From an uncultured Christensenella sp. (lineage in GTDB: Bacteria > Bacillota > Clostridia > Christensenellales > Pumilibacteraceae): a stretch of 64,000 nucleotides of DNA. The stretch's first letter is position 1. Each line of letters opens with the position of its first letter. Shown in pieces: positions 13,371-23,103 of the stretch. A program made the translations under genes and the position numbers. The notes below the pieces were generated by a model. The model did not search any database. It was not told where the DNA came from and saw only the letters and a program-made list of their open reading frames with translations. The stretch is from positions 124,001 through 188,000 of the forward strand of contig CAJTLV010000002.1 in NCBI GenBank assembly GCA_910577435.1, in the 5' to 3' direction.

Positions 13371-16205
13371 TTATTTATAGCTTATCCTACTGCCCATACC
13401 GCCCGACGCTTCTTCGACGATCACGCAATCCGGCATACGCTCGATGAGCGCCGACGAGTGCGAAATAACGCCGACCAAACAGTCGTGCGACAGCGATTCG
13501 AGCGCGCCGAACACCGTATCGATAAGTTCCTCGTCGAGCGTACCGAATCCCTCGTCGAGGAAGAAGAATGCGTTGTTCCCTTTGCTTTGAGTGCGGGCGA
13601 TCGCGATCGCGACGGACAGCGACGCCAAGAACAGTTCGCCGCCGGACAGCGTTCCCGTCTTTCTCGACTTGCCGCCGTTCAGATAATCGGTCACCGTGAA
13701 GCCGTTGTCCTCGTCGTAGTTTATAGAATACTTGCCGCTCGACAGCGTGCCGAGAATTTCGCTCGCCGCCGACGCAAACTCGGCTATGTATTCGTTCGCC
13801 ACGAAATTCAAAAGCGCCTTGCCCTTAGTCAGTTCCGCGATCTCGGCGAATATCTTTTCACGCCTGACGCACACGCTACGCTCGCCCTCCGTCTTTTTGA
13901 GCTTTTCGCAGTCTTCGGCAAGTTTCTTTATCTGCGCGTCTTTGACCGCTATCGCCTTTTCGCGCTCGATATGATCGGCTTGCTTGCTCTCGAACACCTG
14001 CTTTTTGTTATTGTAGTCCTCTTCGTCGAACTCGGGCATATCGACGGGACATTCCTTTTGCGCCGCTTCGAGCTGTTTTGCCGTCGCGTCCGCAACTGCC
14101 CTGTCGCCGTCGCGCGCCGCCGAAAGTTTTTCGCGCCGCGCTTCGCGCTCGCCGATCTCGCGTTCCAGATCTTCGATCTTTCCGCGCATCGCGACAAGCC
14201 GTTCTTCGGTCTTGCCCAAATTTTCGCCCAACCGTTCCCCGATCTCGCCGCGTCTTTTCTCTATCTCGCCGACCGCCGTTTTAACGCCGTCGCGTTCCGC
14301 CGCGAGCGCAGACAGTCTCGGCGCGTTGCGTTGCCGTTCGCTGTCCGCCTGCAAATATCCGTTACCGCGCTCATAGGCGGACTTTGCTTTTTCGGTCAAT
14401 TTAATATTCAGTTCCGCGCAATACCCGCTGTTTTTTATTCGCTCGTCGATATCGGCGATCTCTTTTGTCACCTCTTTGAGTCCGTTGTCCGCGTTGTCGA
14501 AATCGACCTTCGCCGCGCCGAGTCGTTGCTCCGCCGAATTCACAGACTTCTCGGCATTTGCGAACGCCGCCTTTGCCGCCGCCAACGCCGTTTTGCATTC
14601 CTCGACGCCCGCGCCGCTTTCGCACACTCCGCCGATATGATACGTTCCGCCGCACACCGGACATCTGTCGCCGTCGCCGAGTTCGGCGCGTACCGCCGCC
14701 GCATACGATTCCGTTTGAGCCGCACTCAGCGCGCGCTCCGCCTTTTCGAGTATCTCCGCCGCATTTGCTTTTTCGCACTCGGCGCGCTTGACCTCTTCGG
14801 TCAAAACCTCTATCTTAGTCATCAATCCGTCGAAACGGCTTTTCAGTCTGTCTCGCTTATCGCACGCAGCCTTTCGACGGCTTTCCACTTCGCCGAACCT
14901 GTCGCGTTCGGCGTTCAGCGCGTTTATAAGTTCGCGCACGGCGCCTACCGCTGCCGCACGGTCCGAAACGTCTATTCCGTCGATCCGCGAAACCGCGTCC
15001 GACCTGTTGACGTCGGGCAGACGGTTTTTCATATCTTCGACCGACGCGACAAATTGCGCGAACTCGTTTTCCGCACGCGCCGAACACTCTTGCGCGAACT
15101 TCTCGGCACGCGCCGATTCATCCGTCACTTTGTCCAAAGCTTCGCATTTAACCGCATACTCGGCGCACAGCCTCGAATATTCCCTGTCAAGCTCGGCGAG
15201 CGCGCTCAGCTCGCCCGCGTCCGCGCGAAGTTTTTTAAGTTCGTCCTCTCTTGCCTTTGCGTCGACGCGCGACTTTTCGAACTCCGCAAATGCATTCTCG
15301 CTCTCCGCCGCTTTTCTCTTGGCGTTATCGAGATCGAGCGCGAGCCGTTTGACCGCCGCCGCCTTTTCGGCTGCGGAAATATATACGTCGCGCGCCTTGC
15401 ATAGCGAATCGAGTTCTTCCTTTGCTTTTGCTATCTCCTTGCCGAGCGCGGCGTTTTTTGCGCGCAACGCCGCAAGCTCGCTTTTTACGGCGTGCATAAC
15501 GTCGGGCGCGTCCTCGCCTATCGCCTCTATCAGTCTGTCGTATCCCGCGATGTTGTTTTGCTCTTCGGCGCGCTTCTCGTTGGCGAGTTTGAACACGTCG
15601 GCAAACCGCATAAGCGAAAAAATCTTACCGACGGTCTCCAACTGTTTGGCGGGCGTCTTTTTGAGAAAATCGGCGTATTTGCCCTGTTCGAGCAGATATA
15701 CGTTCTTGAACTCGTCCTCGCTAAGTCCGACTATCCCTTCGAGTATCTCGTCCGCCCCGCCGCGCGTGACGGTGAGCGGCTCGCCGTTTTTGATGAGCTT
15801 ACACTCGCTTGTCGCCGTGCGTTTAAGCGTCGCGTCATTGTGCTTTATATCCTCGTTCGGTTCGCCGTCCGTCGCCGCTTTGCCGTCGTCGCTCTTGTGC
15901 TTGGTTTCGCCGCCGTCGGCGTTCTTGCACTTGATGACGCGCTCGACGCGGTAAATATCGCCGTCCGACTCGAATTCGAGCGCGACGAACGCGCGGTTTC
16001 TGGAAAGATTTACCACGTCGGGAAGATTGCCCTTACCGCTCCTGCCGTACAATGCGAGCATAAGGCAGTCGAAAATAGTCGTCTTGCCCGCGCCCGTCTT
16101 GCCGCTTATGCAAAACAAATTGTTGCGACCGACCGTTTCGAAATCGAGTTCCTGTTTGTCGGTGAACGAGTTGATCCCTTCTATTTCGAGTTTAATCGGC
16201 TTCAT
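13371..16205 (-). CDS. sbcC: Exonuclease SbcC subunit (Rad50-like ATPase)
   Basis: This 944-aa SMC-type ATPase of the SbcCD nuclease opens and cuts DNA hairpins, palindromes and protein-blocked ends. Visible are Walker A CISGKTGAGKTTIFD near residue 40, two long coiled coils, a central zinc hook CPVCGG near residue 515, the ABC signature LSGGELFLASLSVAIAIA, and Walker B FFFLDEGFGTLDEEL near the C-terminus. Length fits small Firmicutes SbcC proteins. It starts inside the last codons of sbcD (14-bp overlap), the normal gene order. Confidence 0.97.
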   Translation of the reverse strand: MKPIKLEIEGINSFTDKQELDFETVGRNNLFCISGKTGAGKTTIFDCLMLALYGRSGKGNLPDVVNLSRNRAFVALEFESDGDIYRVERVIKCKNADGGETKHKSDDGKAATDGEPNEDIKHNDATLKRTATSECKLIKNGEPLTVTRGGADEILEGIVGLSEDEFKNVYLLEQGKYADFLKKTPAKQLETVGKIFSLMRFADVFKLANEKRAEEQNNIAGYDRLIEAIGEDAPDVMHAVKSELAALRAKNAALGKEIAKAKEELDSLCKARDVYISAAEKAAAVKRLALDLDNAKRKAAESENAFAEFEKSRVDAKAREDELKKLRADAGELSALAELDREYSRLCAEYAVKCEALDKVTDESARAEKFAQECSARAENEFAQFVASVEDMKNRLPDVNRSDAVSRIDGIDVSDRAAAVGAVRELINALNAERDRFGEVESRRKAACDKRDRLKSRFDGLMTKIEVLTEEVKRAECEKANAAEILEKAERALSAAQTESYAAAVRAELGDGDRCPVCGGTYHIGGVCESGAGVEECKTALAAAKAAFANAEKSVNSAEQRLGAAKVDFDNADNGLKEVTKEIADIDERIKNSGYCAELNIKLTEKAKSAYERGNGYLQADSERQRNAPRLSALAAERDGVKTAVGEIEKRRGEIGERLGENLGKTEERLVAMRGKIEDLEREIGEREARREKLSAARDGDRAVADATAKQLEAAQKECPVDMPEFDEEDYNNKKQVFESKQADHIEREKAIAVKDAQIKKLAEDCEKLKKTEGERSVCVRREKIFAEIAELTKGKALLNFVANEYIAEFASAASEILGTLSSGKYSINYDEDNGFTVTDYLNGGKSRKTGTLSGGELFLASLSVAIAIARTQSKGNNAFFFLDEGFGTLDEELIDTVFGALESLSHDCLVGVISHSSALIERMPDCVIVEEASGGMGSRISYK

Positions 16206-17394
16206 TTTTCAGTTCCTTCATCAGCGTGACGAAATTGGCTTTCAATTCTTCGGACGGGTCTGCGCCCTTTGTTTTTCTGTAAAACATCTCGAACAGCTCG
16301 CCGTCGCCCAGATGCGCGCGCCGCTCCGCTACCGTGCCGCGCGCCGTCGCCGTGATTATGAGATCGTTGAACGCGGGGTGTGATTTTATCGCGGTCGCCT
16401 CGTCCTTGCTCAGCGCCTCGCCGTCATACAAGATCCGCACATAGTCGCCCGAATAGAAATCGAGTTTTTGCATACATTCGTCGAAGTTGTCCGCCGTCGT
16501 TTCGGTCAGTTTTTTGCCGACATTGAGCGGCACGGCTTCGACGGTGCGCTTTGCCGTGTCTATGAGCATTACCGACTTGGTACGCGACTCGTCGTAAGCG
16601 TATTGCAACGGCGAACCGCTGTACACCGCGAGCGGTGTCTTTGTTATCTTATACTGTTTGTGAACGTGTCCGAGCGCGATATAATCGGCGGTCTCGGGCA
16701 GTACGGAAGTCGGAAGCGCCATAAGCCCGCCGAGCGAGCCGCTCTCCGATTTGGTCAGAAATAAATGCGTGCAAAGTATATTGTAGCCGTCGTCGAAAAA
16801 TTCGCACGCGGACGCGAGCGTCGATTTTACGCGCTCGACGTAATCTATATTATAGTCCTGCTCCGCCCACCGCGCAAGCCGACTTTCGGACGGGTACGGC
16901 ACGAGCGCGATATTCACTTTTTCGTCGCCCTTGAACACGGTAACGCCGCCGAACCTGCCTTCCATACGAATGCGCTGTTTTTCGAGATAGTCGGCTGCCG
17001 ACGCGACGGAGAGAAGGGACGCGGGCGGCACGGGTTCGGTGAACGATTCCGCGCCGAGCGCCGAGTAGTCGAGTTCGCCGGCAAGCACTATGCCTTGAAG
17101 ATCGGCAAGCGGTTTTGCGGCGCACAGTCTGCGTTCGTCGTCGTGGTTGCCTGCGAGCGCGATCACCGCTCTGCCGCGCTCCGCGAGCGACAGCATACCG
17201 CGATAAAACACACGCTCCGCTTCCGACGGCGGCACGATATTGTCGAAGATGTCGCCGGCTATAAGTATTACGTCGACTGCGCGCGCGTCGGCTATATCGG
17301 CAAGCTCTTTAATGAGCAGAGCTTGCTCGTCGAGCCGAGACGCCTTTCCCAATCTTTTGCCCAAGTGCAGATCGGCGGTATGTAGTATGACCAT
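16192..17394 (-). CDS. sbcD: Exonuclease SbcD subunit (Mre11-like)
   Basis: This 400-aa metallophosphoesterase is the nuclease of the SbcCD complex. It carries the five phosphoesterase motifs: ADLHLGKRL, GDIFDN, AGNHDDER, a histidine in CTHLF, and GHVHKQ. The C-terminal region matches the SbcD capping domain. GGAG lies upstream of the ATG. It is first gene of the sbcDC operon. Confidence 0.97.
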   Translation of the reverse strand: MVILHTADLHLGKRLGKASRLDEQALLIKELADIADARAVDVILIAGDIFDNIVPPSEAERVFYRGMLSLAERGRAVIALAGNHDDERRLCAAKPLADLQGIVLAGELDYSALGAESFTEPVPPASLLSVASAADYLEKQRIRMEGRFGGVTVFKGDEKVNIALVPYPSESRLARWAEQDYNIDYVERVKSTLASACEFFDDGYNILCTHLFLTKSESGSLGGLMALPTSVLPETADYIALGHVHKQYKITKTPLAVYSGSPLQYAYDESRTKSVMLIDTAKRTVEAVPLNVGKKLTETTADNFDECMQKLDFYSGDYVRILYDGEALSKDEATAIKSHPAFNDLIITATARGTVAERRAHLGDGELFEMFYRKTKGADPSEELKANFVTLMKELKNEAD

Positions 17395-17424
17395 ATTTTT
17401 TTGTCTCCGTTTTTCTTAAAAGGG

Positions 17425-17453
17425 TTGATTAAATCGACATTTAGTGATAATAT
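17425..17453 (+). promoter_or_regulatory. Promoter of dnaD-dnaC operon
   Basis: TTGATT (17425-17430), a 17-bp spacer and TAATAT (17448-17453), about 65 bp upstream of the first ATG and divergent from sbcD. Confidence 0.65.
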
Positions 17454-17520
17454 ATATACCACATCTATTTTAATACAAATCGGAAAATTTTTCAACAACT
17501 TTTACGCAATGAGGTAAACA

Positions 17521-18939
17521 ATGTTCAAACTGTCGTCCGAAGCGGCGATCGACGGCATTATCTCCGTCGAAAACAAGTTCATAGTCGAATATATGCCATA
17601 CGCGGACGGCGACTACGTAAAGGTCTATCTTTACGGTCTTTCGCTCGCCGCGAGAAAAGCCGACCCCGACGACACTACGGAACGGCTCGCACGCAGGCTC
17701 GATCTCGACCCCGCTACTGTCGCCGCCGCGTTCGAGTATTGGGAAGATCGCGGGCTTATGACCAAACTCGGCGACGATATCACATATCTGTCGACGCGCA
17801 CCGCAAGACCCAAAATAAAAAAATTCGACGTGGACAAGTACGCCGAATTCAACCGTCTCGCCCAGCTGTCCGTTTCGGGCAGACAGATAGCGCCCAACGA
17901 ATACCACGAATATTACGCGCTTATGGAAAAATTCGGTATGGAGTGGCAGGCGATGGCGCTCATCGTAAGGTATTGCGTCAACCTAAAAGGCGACAACGTC
18001 GCCTGCCAGTACATACTCGCCGTCGCGCGCAATCTCGCGGAGGACGGCTACCGCTCGCAATCGGACGTGGAAAACAGACTGGAAGAATACGGCGTGTACT
18101 ATAACGATTTGTGCGCCGTTATGAACGCGTTCGGATCGGGCAAACGTCCCGACCACGAAGCAGTCAAGCTGTACAAAAAGTGGAAGCTGACCTATAAGTT
18201 CGCACCCGATGTGATTTTGAAAGTCGCGGAAACGATCAAGCGCGGCGGTTTAGCGGCGCTCGACACGAAGCTGACGACGTACTTCGAACTCGGTCTTATG
18301 ACCTACGACAAAATCGACGGGTACGAGACCGAACGGCACGACCTTTACAAGCTCGCCAAATCGGTCAACAAAACTCTCGGCGTGTACTATGAAAACGTCG
18401 ATCCCGAAATTTCGTCTTACATAAAACCGTACTTGGATATGGGTTTCGAAAGCGGCGCGATAATAGCCGCCGCCGACTACTGTATGAAGAACGGGCTCAA
18501 AACACTGCCCGACCTCGACACCGTCGTGCGTAAATTCTTCGCCAAATCTGCGCTCACCGAAAAACAGGTCAAGGCGGAAATATCCGCAGAAAACAAATAC
18601 GACGGCGCTATCGAAAAGGTACTCGCCGCCGTCGGCATTATGGGCGCGGTCAACGCGTCGCACCGCGCTTACTATTCGAAGTGGGCGCGCGATTGGAATA
18701 TGCCGCAGGATGTCATCGAATACGCCGCGTCGCTCGGCGCCGGCAAAACGCTCTCCTACCTCAACGCGATCCTTTCGGCTTGGCACGACGGGGGCGTTAC
18801 TACAGTAGAACAGGCAAAGGCGAAAAACACCGCATACAAAGAAGTCGCGGCGACGTCGCCGTCCGACAATACCGTTGTCGAGCGTTACACCGCCGACGAG
18901 CTTAACGCGATGTTTACCGTCTTTACCGACGACGAATAA
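17521..18939 (+). CDS. DnaD/DnaB-domain replication initiation protein
   Basis: This 472-aa protein has an N-terminal winged-helix-like region (about 1-95, DPATVAAAFEYWEDRGLMTKL) followed by two DnaB_2 (DnaD-like) helical domains. The repeating pattern is PEISSYIKPYLDMGFESGAIIAAADYC and YYSKWARDWNMPQDVIEYAASLG, ending with YLNAILSAWHDGGVTTVEQAKA, the typical YxxxI end. Such proteins help load the replicative helicase at the origin. It is followed after 8 bp by a DnaC/DnaI-like ATPase, which supports this role. GAGGT precedes the ATG. Confidence 0.88.
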   Translation: MFKLSSEAAIDGIISVENKFIVEYMPYADGDYVKVYLYGLSLAARKADPDDTTERLARRLDLDPATVAAAFEYWEDRGLMTKLGDDITYLSTRTARPKIKKFDVDKYAEFNRLAQLSVSGRQIAPNEYHEYYALMEKFGMEWQAMALIVRYCVNLKGDNVACQYILAVARNLAEDGYRSQSDVENRLEEYGVYYNDLCAVMNAFGSGKRPDHEAVKLYKKWKLTYKFAPDVILKVAETIKRGGLAALDTKLTTYFELGLMTYDKIDGYETERHDLYKLAKSVNKTLGVYYENVDPEISSYIKPYLDMGFESGAIIAAADYCMKNGLKTLPDLDTVVRKFFAKSALTEKQVKAEISAENKYDGAIEKVLAAVGIMGAVNASHRAYYSKWARDWNMPQDVIEYAASLGAGKTLSYLNAILSAWHDGGVTTVEQAKAKNTAYKEVAATSPSDNTVVERYTADELNAMFTVFTDDE

Positions 18940-18947
18940 AGGAAACT

Positions 18948-19835
18948 ATGAATATTTACGAAAAGCACGCACAAAGAATACGCGACGAGCGTCGAATGAC
19001 GGAAGACGGCGCGCATATCGCTTGGAAGAATGCGCTCGGCTCGGATGACGGGCTGTATGAAGCGTTCGTCGCATACCAAGCCGAAATGATAAAAGCGGCG
19101 CAAAAACTTCCCAACGATGAAAAGGCGGCGGCAAAGCGCGTCCGCAGTGAGATGAATCGCTTGGGACTCAGCGAATCGATGTTCGAGCCGCCGTATAACT
19201 GCGAGAAATGCAAAGACACCGGTAAGATCGGCAACAGATACTGCTCGTGCGTTATAAACCGCGTCATTTCATCCGACAAAGAAAATCTTGCGTTGCCGCT
19301 CGTAGACTTCGACGAAGCCGAAAAAACGGCGCCGAGCGGTGCGCTCAAAAAAATCTACTCCGTCGCGTGCGAACTTATAACCGCTTACCCCGACTGCGAT
19401 AAACCGTTCCTCGTGCTTGCGGGAACGCCGGGAACGGGTAAAACATACCTTGCGGCGGCTACGGCGACGGCGCTTATGTCGCGCGGTGCATCGGTAGTTA
19501 CGGTAACGGCGTTTGCGTTCGTCCGTCGCGCGCTCGAATACCACACTCAGTTTTCAATACCCGATTATATAGACCGATTTACCCCTATGCTCGACTGCGA
19601 CGTGCTGATAATAGACGACTTAGGCAAAGAGAGCATACTCAAAAACGTGACTATGGAGTATTTATACACCGTCATCAACGAGCGATGGTTGCATAAGAAA
19701 ATAACTATCGTAACGACAAATCTCGACGGCAATAAACTGAACGCACGGTACGGCGAAAGCATTTATTCGCGGATGTGCGACAAATCCCGTTCCAACCTTT
19801 GCGCACTGAACAGCAAAAACGCGCGTATGAAATAA
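18948..19835 (+). CDS. DnaC/DnaI-like helicase loader ATPase
   Basis: This 295-aa AAA+ protein has an N-terminal zinc-binding region (CEKCKDTGKIGNRYCSC, about residues 84-100) as in DnaI of Bacillus. Then come Walker A GTPGTGKTYLAAATATAL, Walker B CDVLIIDDLGKE and sensor 1 ITIVTTNL. Together with the DnaD-like gene directly upstream it forms a primosome operon. IstB of insertion sequences is similar but lacks the N-terminal zinc module, and no transposase is present. Confidence 0.93.
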   Translation: MNIYEKHAQRIRDERRMTEDGAHIAWKNALGSDDGLYEAFVAYQAEMIKAAQKLPNDEKAAAKRVRSEMNRLGLSESMFEPPYNCEKCKDTGKIGNRYCSCVINRVISSDKENLALPLVDFDEAEKTAPSGALKKIYSVACELITAYPDCDKPFLVLAGTPGTGKTYLAAATATALMSRGASVVTVTAFAFVRRALEYHTQFSIPDYIDRFTPMLDCDVLIIDDLGKESILKNVTMEYLYTVINERWLHKKITIVTTNLDGNKLNARYGESIYSRMCDKSRSNLCALNSKNARMK

Positions 19836-19881
19836 ACGTTCGTATCCGTCGCAGACGGTCGCGATTTCGGTTTACGCATTG

Positions 19882-19912
19882 AAAAAGGGCTTTACTCGCC
19901 CTTTTCTTCTTG
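19882..19912. terminator. Bidirectional terminator between convergent genes
   Basis: AAAAGGGC (19883-19890), loop TTTACTC, GCCCTTTT (19898-19905) and T-rich tail. It ends the dnaC operon and overlaps the last codons of the convergent glycosyltransferase gene. Confidence 0.85.
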
Positions 19913-21331
19913 TATCGTATTTTCGGTCTCCGTATTCACGTCCGTTTCCGCATCTGTTTCGGCCGATTCTATGCTTTCATCGACTACTCGGTTATCTTCC
20001 GCCGCCTCGACGCCTGCCTCGACGCCTGCCTCGCCGATCGGCGCTTCCGCCTGCTTGACCCGCTCCGTCTCTTTCCATTCGATGTTTTTGCCGCGTCTGG
20101 CATTGAGCCAGCCCGCGAGATAAATCGGGCAAAACTCTAAAAGATATATCGGGTAGTATAAGATCATAATCGCTTTTTCGCGCGCGGGAAGAGTGCGGAA
20201 AATATCGCGACCGACCGCATAAGTGACCAGCGTGAACAGCCAAAGCAACACGTACAAAATGCCTACCGGCATTACCGTGAGAAACATATATGCCGAAAAC
20301 CACTGTTCGTCGCCGTTTATGAAATATATCGTGCCGAGAGTAAGACCCGCGATCACCGACACGACGGTGCCGATGGCAAACAGAATAAACGGAAAATATC
20401 CGTACAGGTAATCGTGCGCGGCGATATTGCGTCCGCCGTTTTGTTTATCGCGCTTGTACTGCTGCTTTATGCGCTCGCGATAAAGGCGGTCGCACTGCGC
20501 GTGTCCGGTCAACCACCTTATACGGCGCTTATAGTTTTCCTTATGCGTGACGGCTTCTTCTGTATATATGATCGCGTGAGTATAATACAACGTCTTAAAA
20601 TCCTTCAAAAAGCTGTCCAAACGCAGTTCGCAGTCTTCGGTGAGCGTGTGGTACGGCCAACCGCCTATGCTTTGCACGACGTGCCGTCTCAGCATCATCC
20701 CTTGCGCGCAAAGATTGAGCGGCGCGTTATGCTCCGCCCGCCACGCATTGCCAAGATCTTCCATTGCCGGCCACAAAAGCGCCGAGCAGTTGCTGTGCAC
20801 CGACCGCGACTCTTTTCCCCATAACAGGTTGAGATTATGCTTGCGCGTCGTGAAAATATCGAAATCGTATTCGAGCGCCTCGTTTAGCGACGACAGATAG
20901 TCGGGCGCAAGCACTCCGTCCGCATCGACGATGACAAACGCGTCGAACTCCGCTATCCCGTCTGCGCCTATCGCCTTAAAATACCCGTCGAGCGCCTCGC
21001 CCTTGCACGTTTGGTCTGCCACTACGAATATCTTTCCGCCCATCTCCTCGACGAGTTCTATCGTCGGATCGCAAGGGTCTTTAACTATTACGTTGAGCGT
21101 AAAAAAATCGGTCGGATAATCCTGTCGCTTTACGGACTCCAAAAGCGCGCCTATCGTCTCGCTCTCGTTCCGAGCGGGAACGAGTACCGAGATCTTGCGC
21201 ATAGCGGTTGCCTTTTTGCGCGGCAATTCCTTAAACGCATAACGGAAGCTGATTATCTTGGGTAAAAACCAAATAATCGATGCTACCGAAATGACGATAT
21301 ATGCGATTAAAAATCCTTGAATCAAAGTCAT
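19892..21331 (-). CDS. Membrane GT2 glycosyltransferase
   Basis: This 479-aa protein has an N-terminal membrane helix (3-25) and a cytoplasmic GT-A domain: ISVLVPARNESETIGALLESV, the FVIVDADGV metal-binding DxD, TEDCEL, and a processive-type RRIRWLTGH motif. At least three C-terminal membrane helices follow (340-445), then a 60-residue acidic Glu/Thr/Ala-rich cytoplasmic tail. The architecture matches processive glycan synthases (hyaluronan/cellulose/poly-GlcNAc type); the product cannot be told. There is no clear Shine-Dalgarno before ATG 21331. It is divergent from a second GT2 gene at 21595. Confidence 0.85.
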   Translation of the reverse strand: MTLIQGFLIAYIVISVASIIWFLPKIISFRYAFKELPRKKATAMRKISVLVPARNESETIGALLESVKRQDYPTDFFTLNVIVKDPCDPTIELVEEMGGKIFVVADQTCKGEALDGYFKAIGADGIAEFDAFVIVDADGVLAPDYLSSLNEALEYDFDIFTTRKHNLNLLWGKESRSVHSNCSALLWPAMEDLGNAWRAEHNAPLNLCAQGMMLRRHVVQSIGGWPYHTLTEDCELRLDSFLKDFKTLYYTHAIIYTEEAVTHKENYKRRIRWLTGHAQCDRLYRERIKQQYKRDKQNGGRNIAAHDYLYGYFPFILFAIGTVVSVIAGLTLGTIYFINGDEQWFSAYMFLTVMPVGILYVLLWLFTLVTYAVGRDIFRTLPAREKAIMILYYPIYLLEFCPIYLAGWLNARRGKNIEWKETERVKQAEAPIGEAGVEAGVEAAEDNRVVDESIESAETDAETDVNTETENTIQEEKGE

Positions 21332-21536
21332 TATCTATCTGTATTACGGGCGAAACATCCGCCGAATATCCTCTGTGTCGATTATGTGAGCGTATACGGC
21401 GGTTGCGTCACGAATGCCGCACCGGCTTTATACGCATTCACAAATCAATTATAATAGTATGTCACCCGAGTAGTCAAGTCTTTTCGCAAAAAAAGAGATG
21501 TTTTGATGTATTTACTCGCCGCCGTTCTCAGTACAG

Positions 21537-21565
21537 TTGACAATCGATACGAAATTTGCTATTAT
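21537..21565 (+). promoter_or_regulatory. Promoter of second GT2 gene
   Basis: TTGACA (21537-21542), a 17-bp spacer and TATTAT (21560-21565). GGAGG and ATG follow at 21586-21597. Confidence 0.85.
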
Positions 21566-21594
21566 TTAACACATACTAAACGACGGAGGTAAAT

Positions 21595-23037
21595 ATGTGG
21601 TATGAAATACTGTACCGAGTGCTCGGCATAATGAATTATGTCGTCCTGCTTATGATAGCATTACCACTGTTGCCGCAGATATTTTACGTTCTGTGCTTTT
21701 TCGTTCCGAAAAAGAAATTCAAGCGCAGTGAAGAAAAGGGACGCATCGCTTTCCTCATACCTGCGCACAACGAAGAGAGCGTAATAGAAGCGACCGTCCG
21801 CTCGCTCATCGAAAAACAAAACTATCCGCGCGATATGTTCGACGTTTTCGTGGTAGCCGACAACTGCACCGACAAAACGGCGGAGCTGGCGGAAAAAGCG
21901 GGCGCGATCGTGCTTATCCACAACGATCCCGACCCCGCGCACCATATGGCGCTGTACCCGCTCAAATACGGCGTCGACCATATCATAAATATCGAGGACA
22001 ACCCCTACGATATGGTAATTCACTTCGACGCAGATAACCACGCTAACGACGATTTCTGCCTGTATATGAACGACGCGTTTCAATCGGGAGTAGACCTCGC
22101 CCGCCCGTATGAGGGCGCTATGAACGCGTCACAGAACTTTTTCACAAAAGCGTGTACGATGTTCTATGTGTTCGATTCGCGTTTCGGCAGTCGTATGCGC
22201 GAGCGCCTGCACCTTGCCGCGCACGTCAACGGCAGCGGCGCTATGATGAGCGTGAAAATGCTCAAAGCTACGGGCGGCTACGATTCGGTCACTATTTCGG
22301 ATGACACGGAGTATTACATAAACAGACTGTTCGACGGTTATAAAGGACACTTCGTCGAGGACGCGGTGGTCTATGAGGATATGCCTTCGTCGCTCAAAGA
22401 CACGTACAACCGCAACAAGCGCATAGGCAGCGGCGGTATGAAACTGCTCAAAACCAAACTCTTAAAGCTGTTCGGCAAGTTTTTTGTCACGTTCAATCCG
22501 TCATATCTCGAAATCTTCTCGTCATACATATTCCTGTTCCTGACGGTGTTGCTCGCGACGTGGCTGCCCGCATTCTACATATACAACTTTACATTTTTAA
22601 GTTTCGCCGCTTACGGGAAATTAGAGCTTACGATGTATTCCGTGCAGTATTATTACAACACGCTGTGGGGTACTATATGGATACTGGGCGGTATACTCAT
22701 AGGGCTGTTCGTTCTCTTCGGATGGCTTCAAGCGTTCTTCCTCGTGATGACCGATTATAAACGTATCGGGGCGAAAACGCGGCGCGAACTACTCAGCGTA
22801 GTGCTTTGTTTCCCGCTGTTTCTCATTCTGTACTCGATAACCATATCGATCGGCGCGATGTCCAAGCCCTCTTGGGGCAAAGTCGGACGTAACGCTCCAC
22901 CGCCGTCACACGCCGCGACCGAAGCGGAACCCGAACCCGCAGAAACCGCCGAAGCCGCCGCCACGTCCGACGAATGCGTCGCCGCGACGGACAAAAACGA
23001 AACGGACGCGCCCGCTTCGGACGAAGCCGCGCAATAA
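21595..23037 (+). CDS. Membrane GT2 glycosyltransferase
   Basis: This 480-aa protein has an N-terminal membrane helix, then a GT-A domain with IAFLIPAHNEESVIEATVRSLIE, DVFVVADNCTDKT, HFDADNH (DxD), a catalytic SDDTEYY, and RNKRIGSGG where related processive enzymes have QRRRW. Three or more C-terminal membrane helices (about 300-430) precede a hydrophilic Ala/Glu/Pro-rich tail. The fold and tail resemble the divergent neighbour at 19892, so the two may make one surface glycan. GGAGG is placed well before the ATG. Confidence 0.87.
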   Translation: MWYEILYRVLGIMNYVVLLMIALPLLPQIFYVLCFFVPKKKFKRSEEKGRIAFLIPAHNEESVIEATVRSLIEKQNYPRDMFDVFVVADNCTDKTAELAEKAGAIVLIHNDPDPAHHMALYPLKYGVDHIINIEDNPYDMVIHFDADNHANDDFCLYMNDAFQSGVDLARPYEGAMNASQNFFTKACTMFYVFDSRFGSRMRERLHLAAHVNGSGAMMSVKMLKATGGYDSVTISDDTEYYINRLFDGYKGHFVEDAVVYEDMPSSLKDTYNRNKRIGSGGMKLLKTKLLKLFGKFFVTFNPSYLEIFSSYIFLFLTVLLATWLPAFYIYNFTFLSFAAYGKLELTMYSVQYYYNTLWGTIWILGGILIGLFVLFGWLQAFFLVMTDYKRIGAKTRRELLSVVLCFPLFLILYSITISIGAMSKPSWGKVGRNAPPPSHAATEAEPEPAETAEAAATSDECVAATDKNETDAPASDEAAQ

Positions 23038-23103
23038 AACAGCCAAACGCAAGCGGCGCTTTAGCATTTCACATCACTCCTTACCTATTTTGAAAAGGTC
23101 TCT

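Noticed and set aside
13320..15404. Very long plus-strand open frame (694 codons) opposite sbcC
   Set aside because: Antisense shadow of sbcC caused by codon bias; no ribosome binding site and no recognisable protein features.
18948..19835. IstB of an insertion sequence
   Set aside because: N-terminal zinc module and neighbouring DnaD-like gene fit a helicase loader; there is no transposase or inverted repeat.
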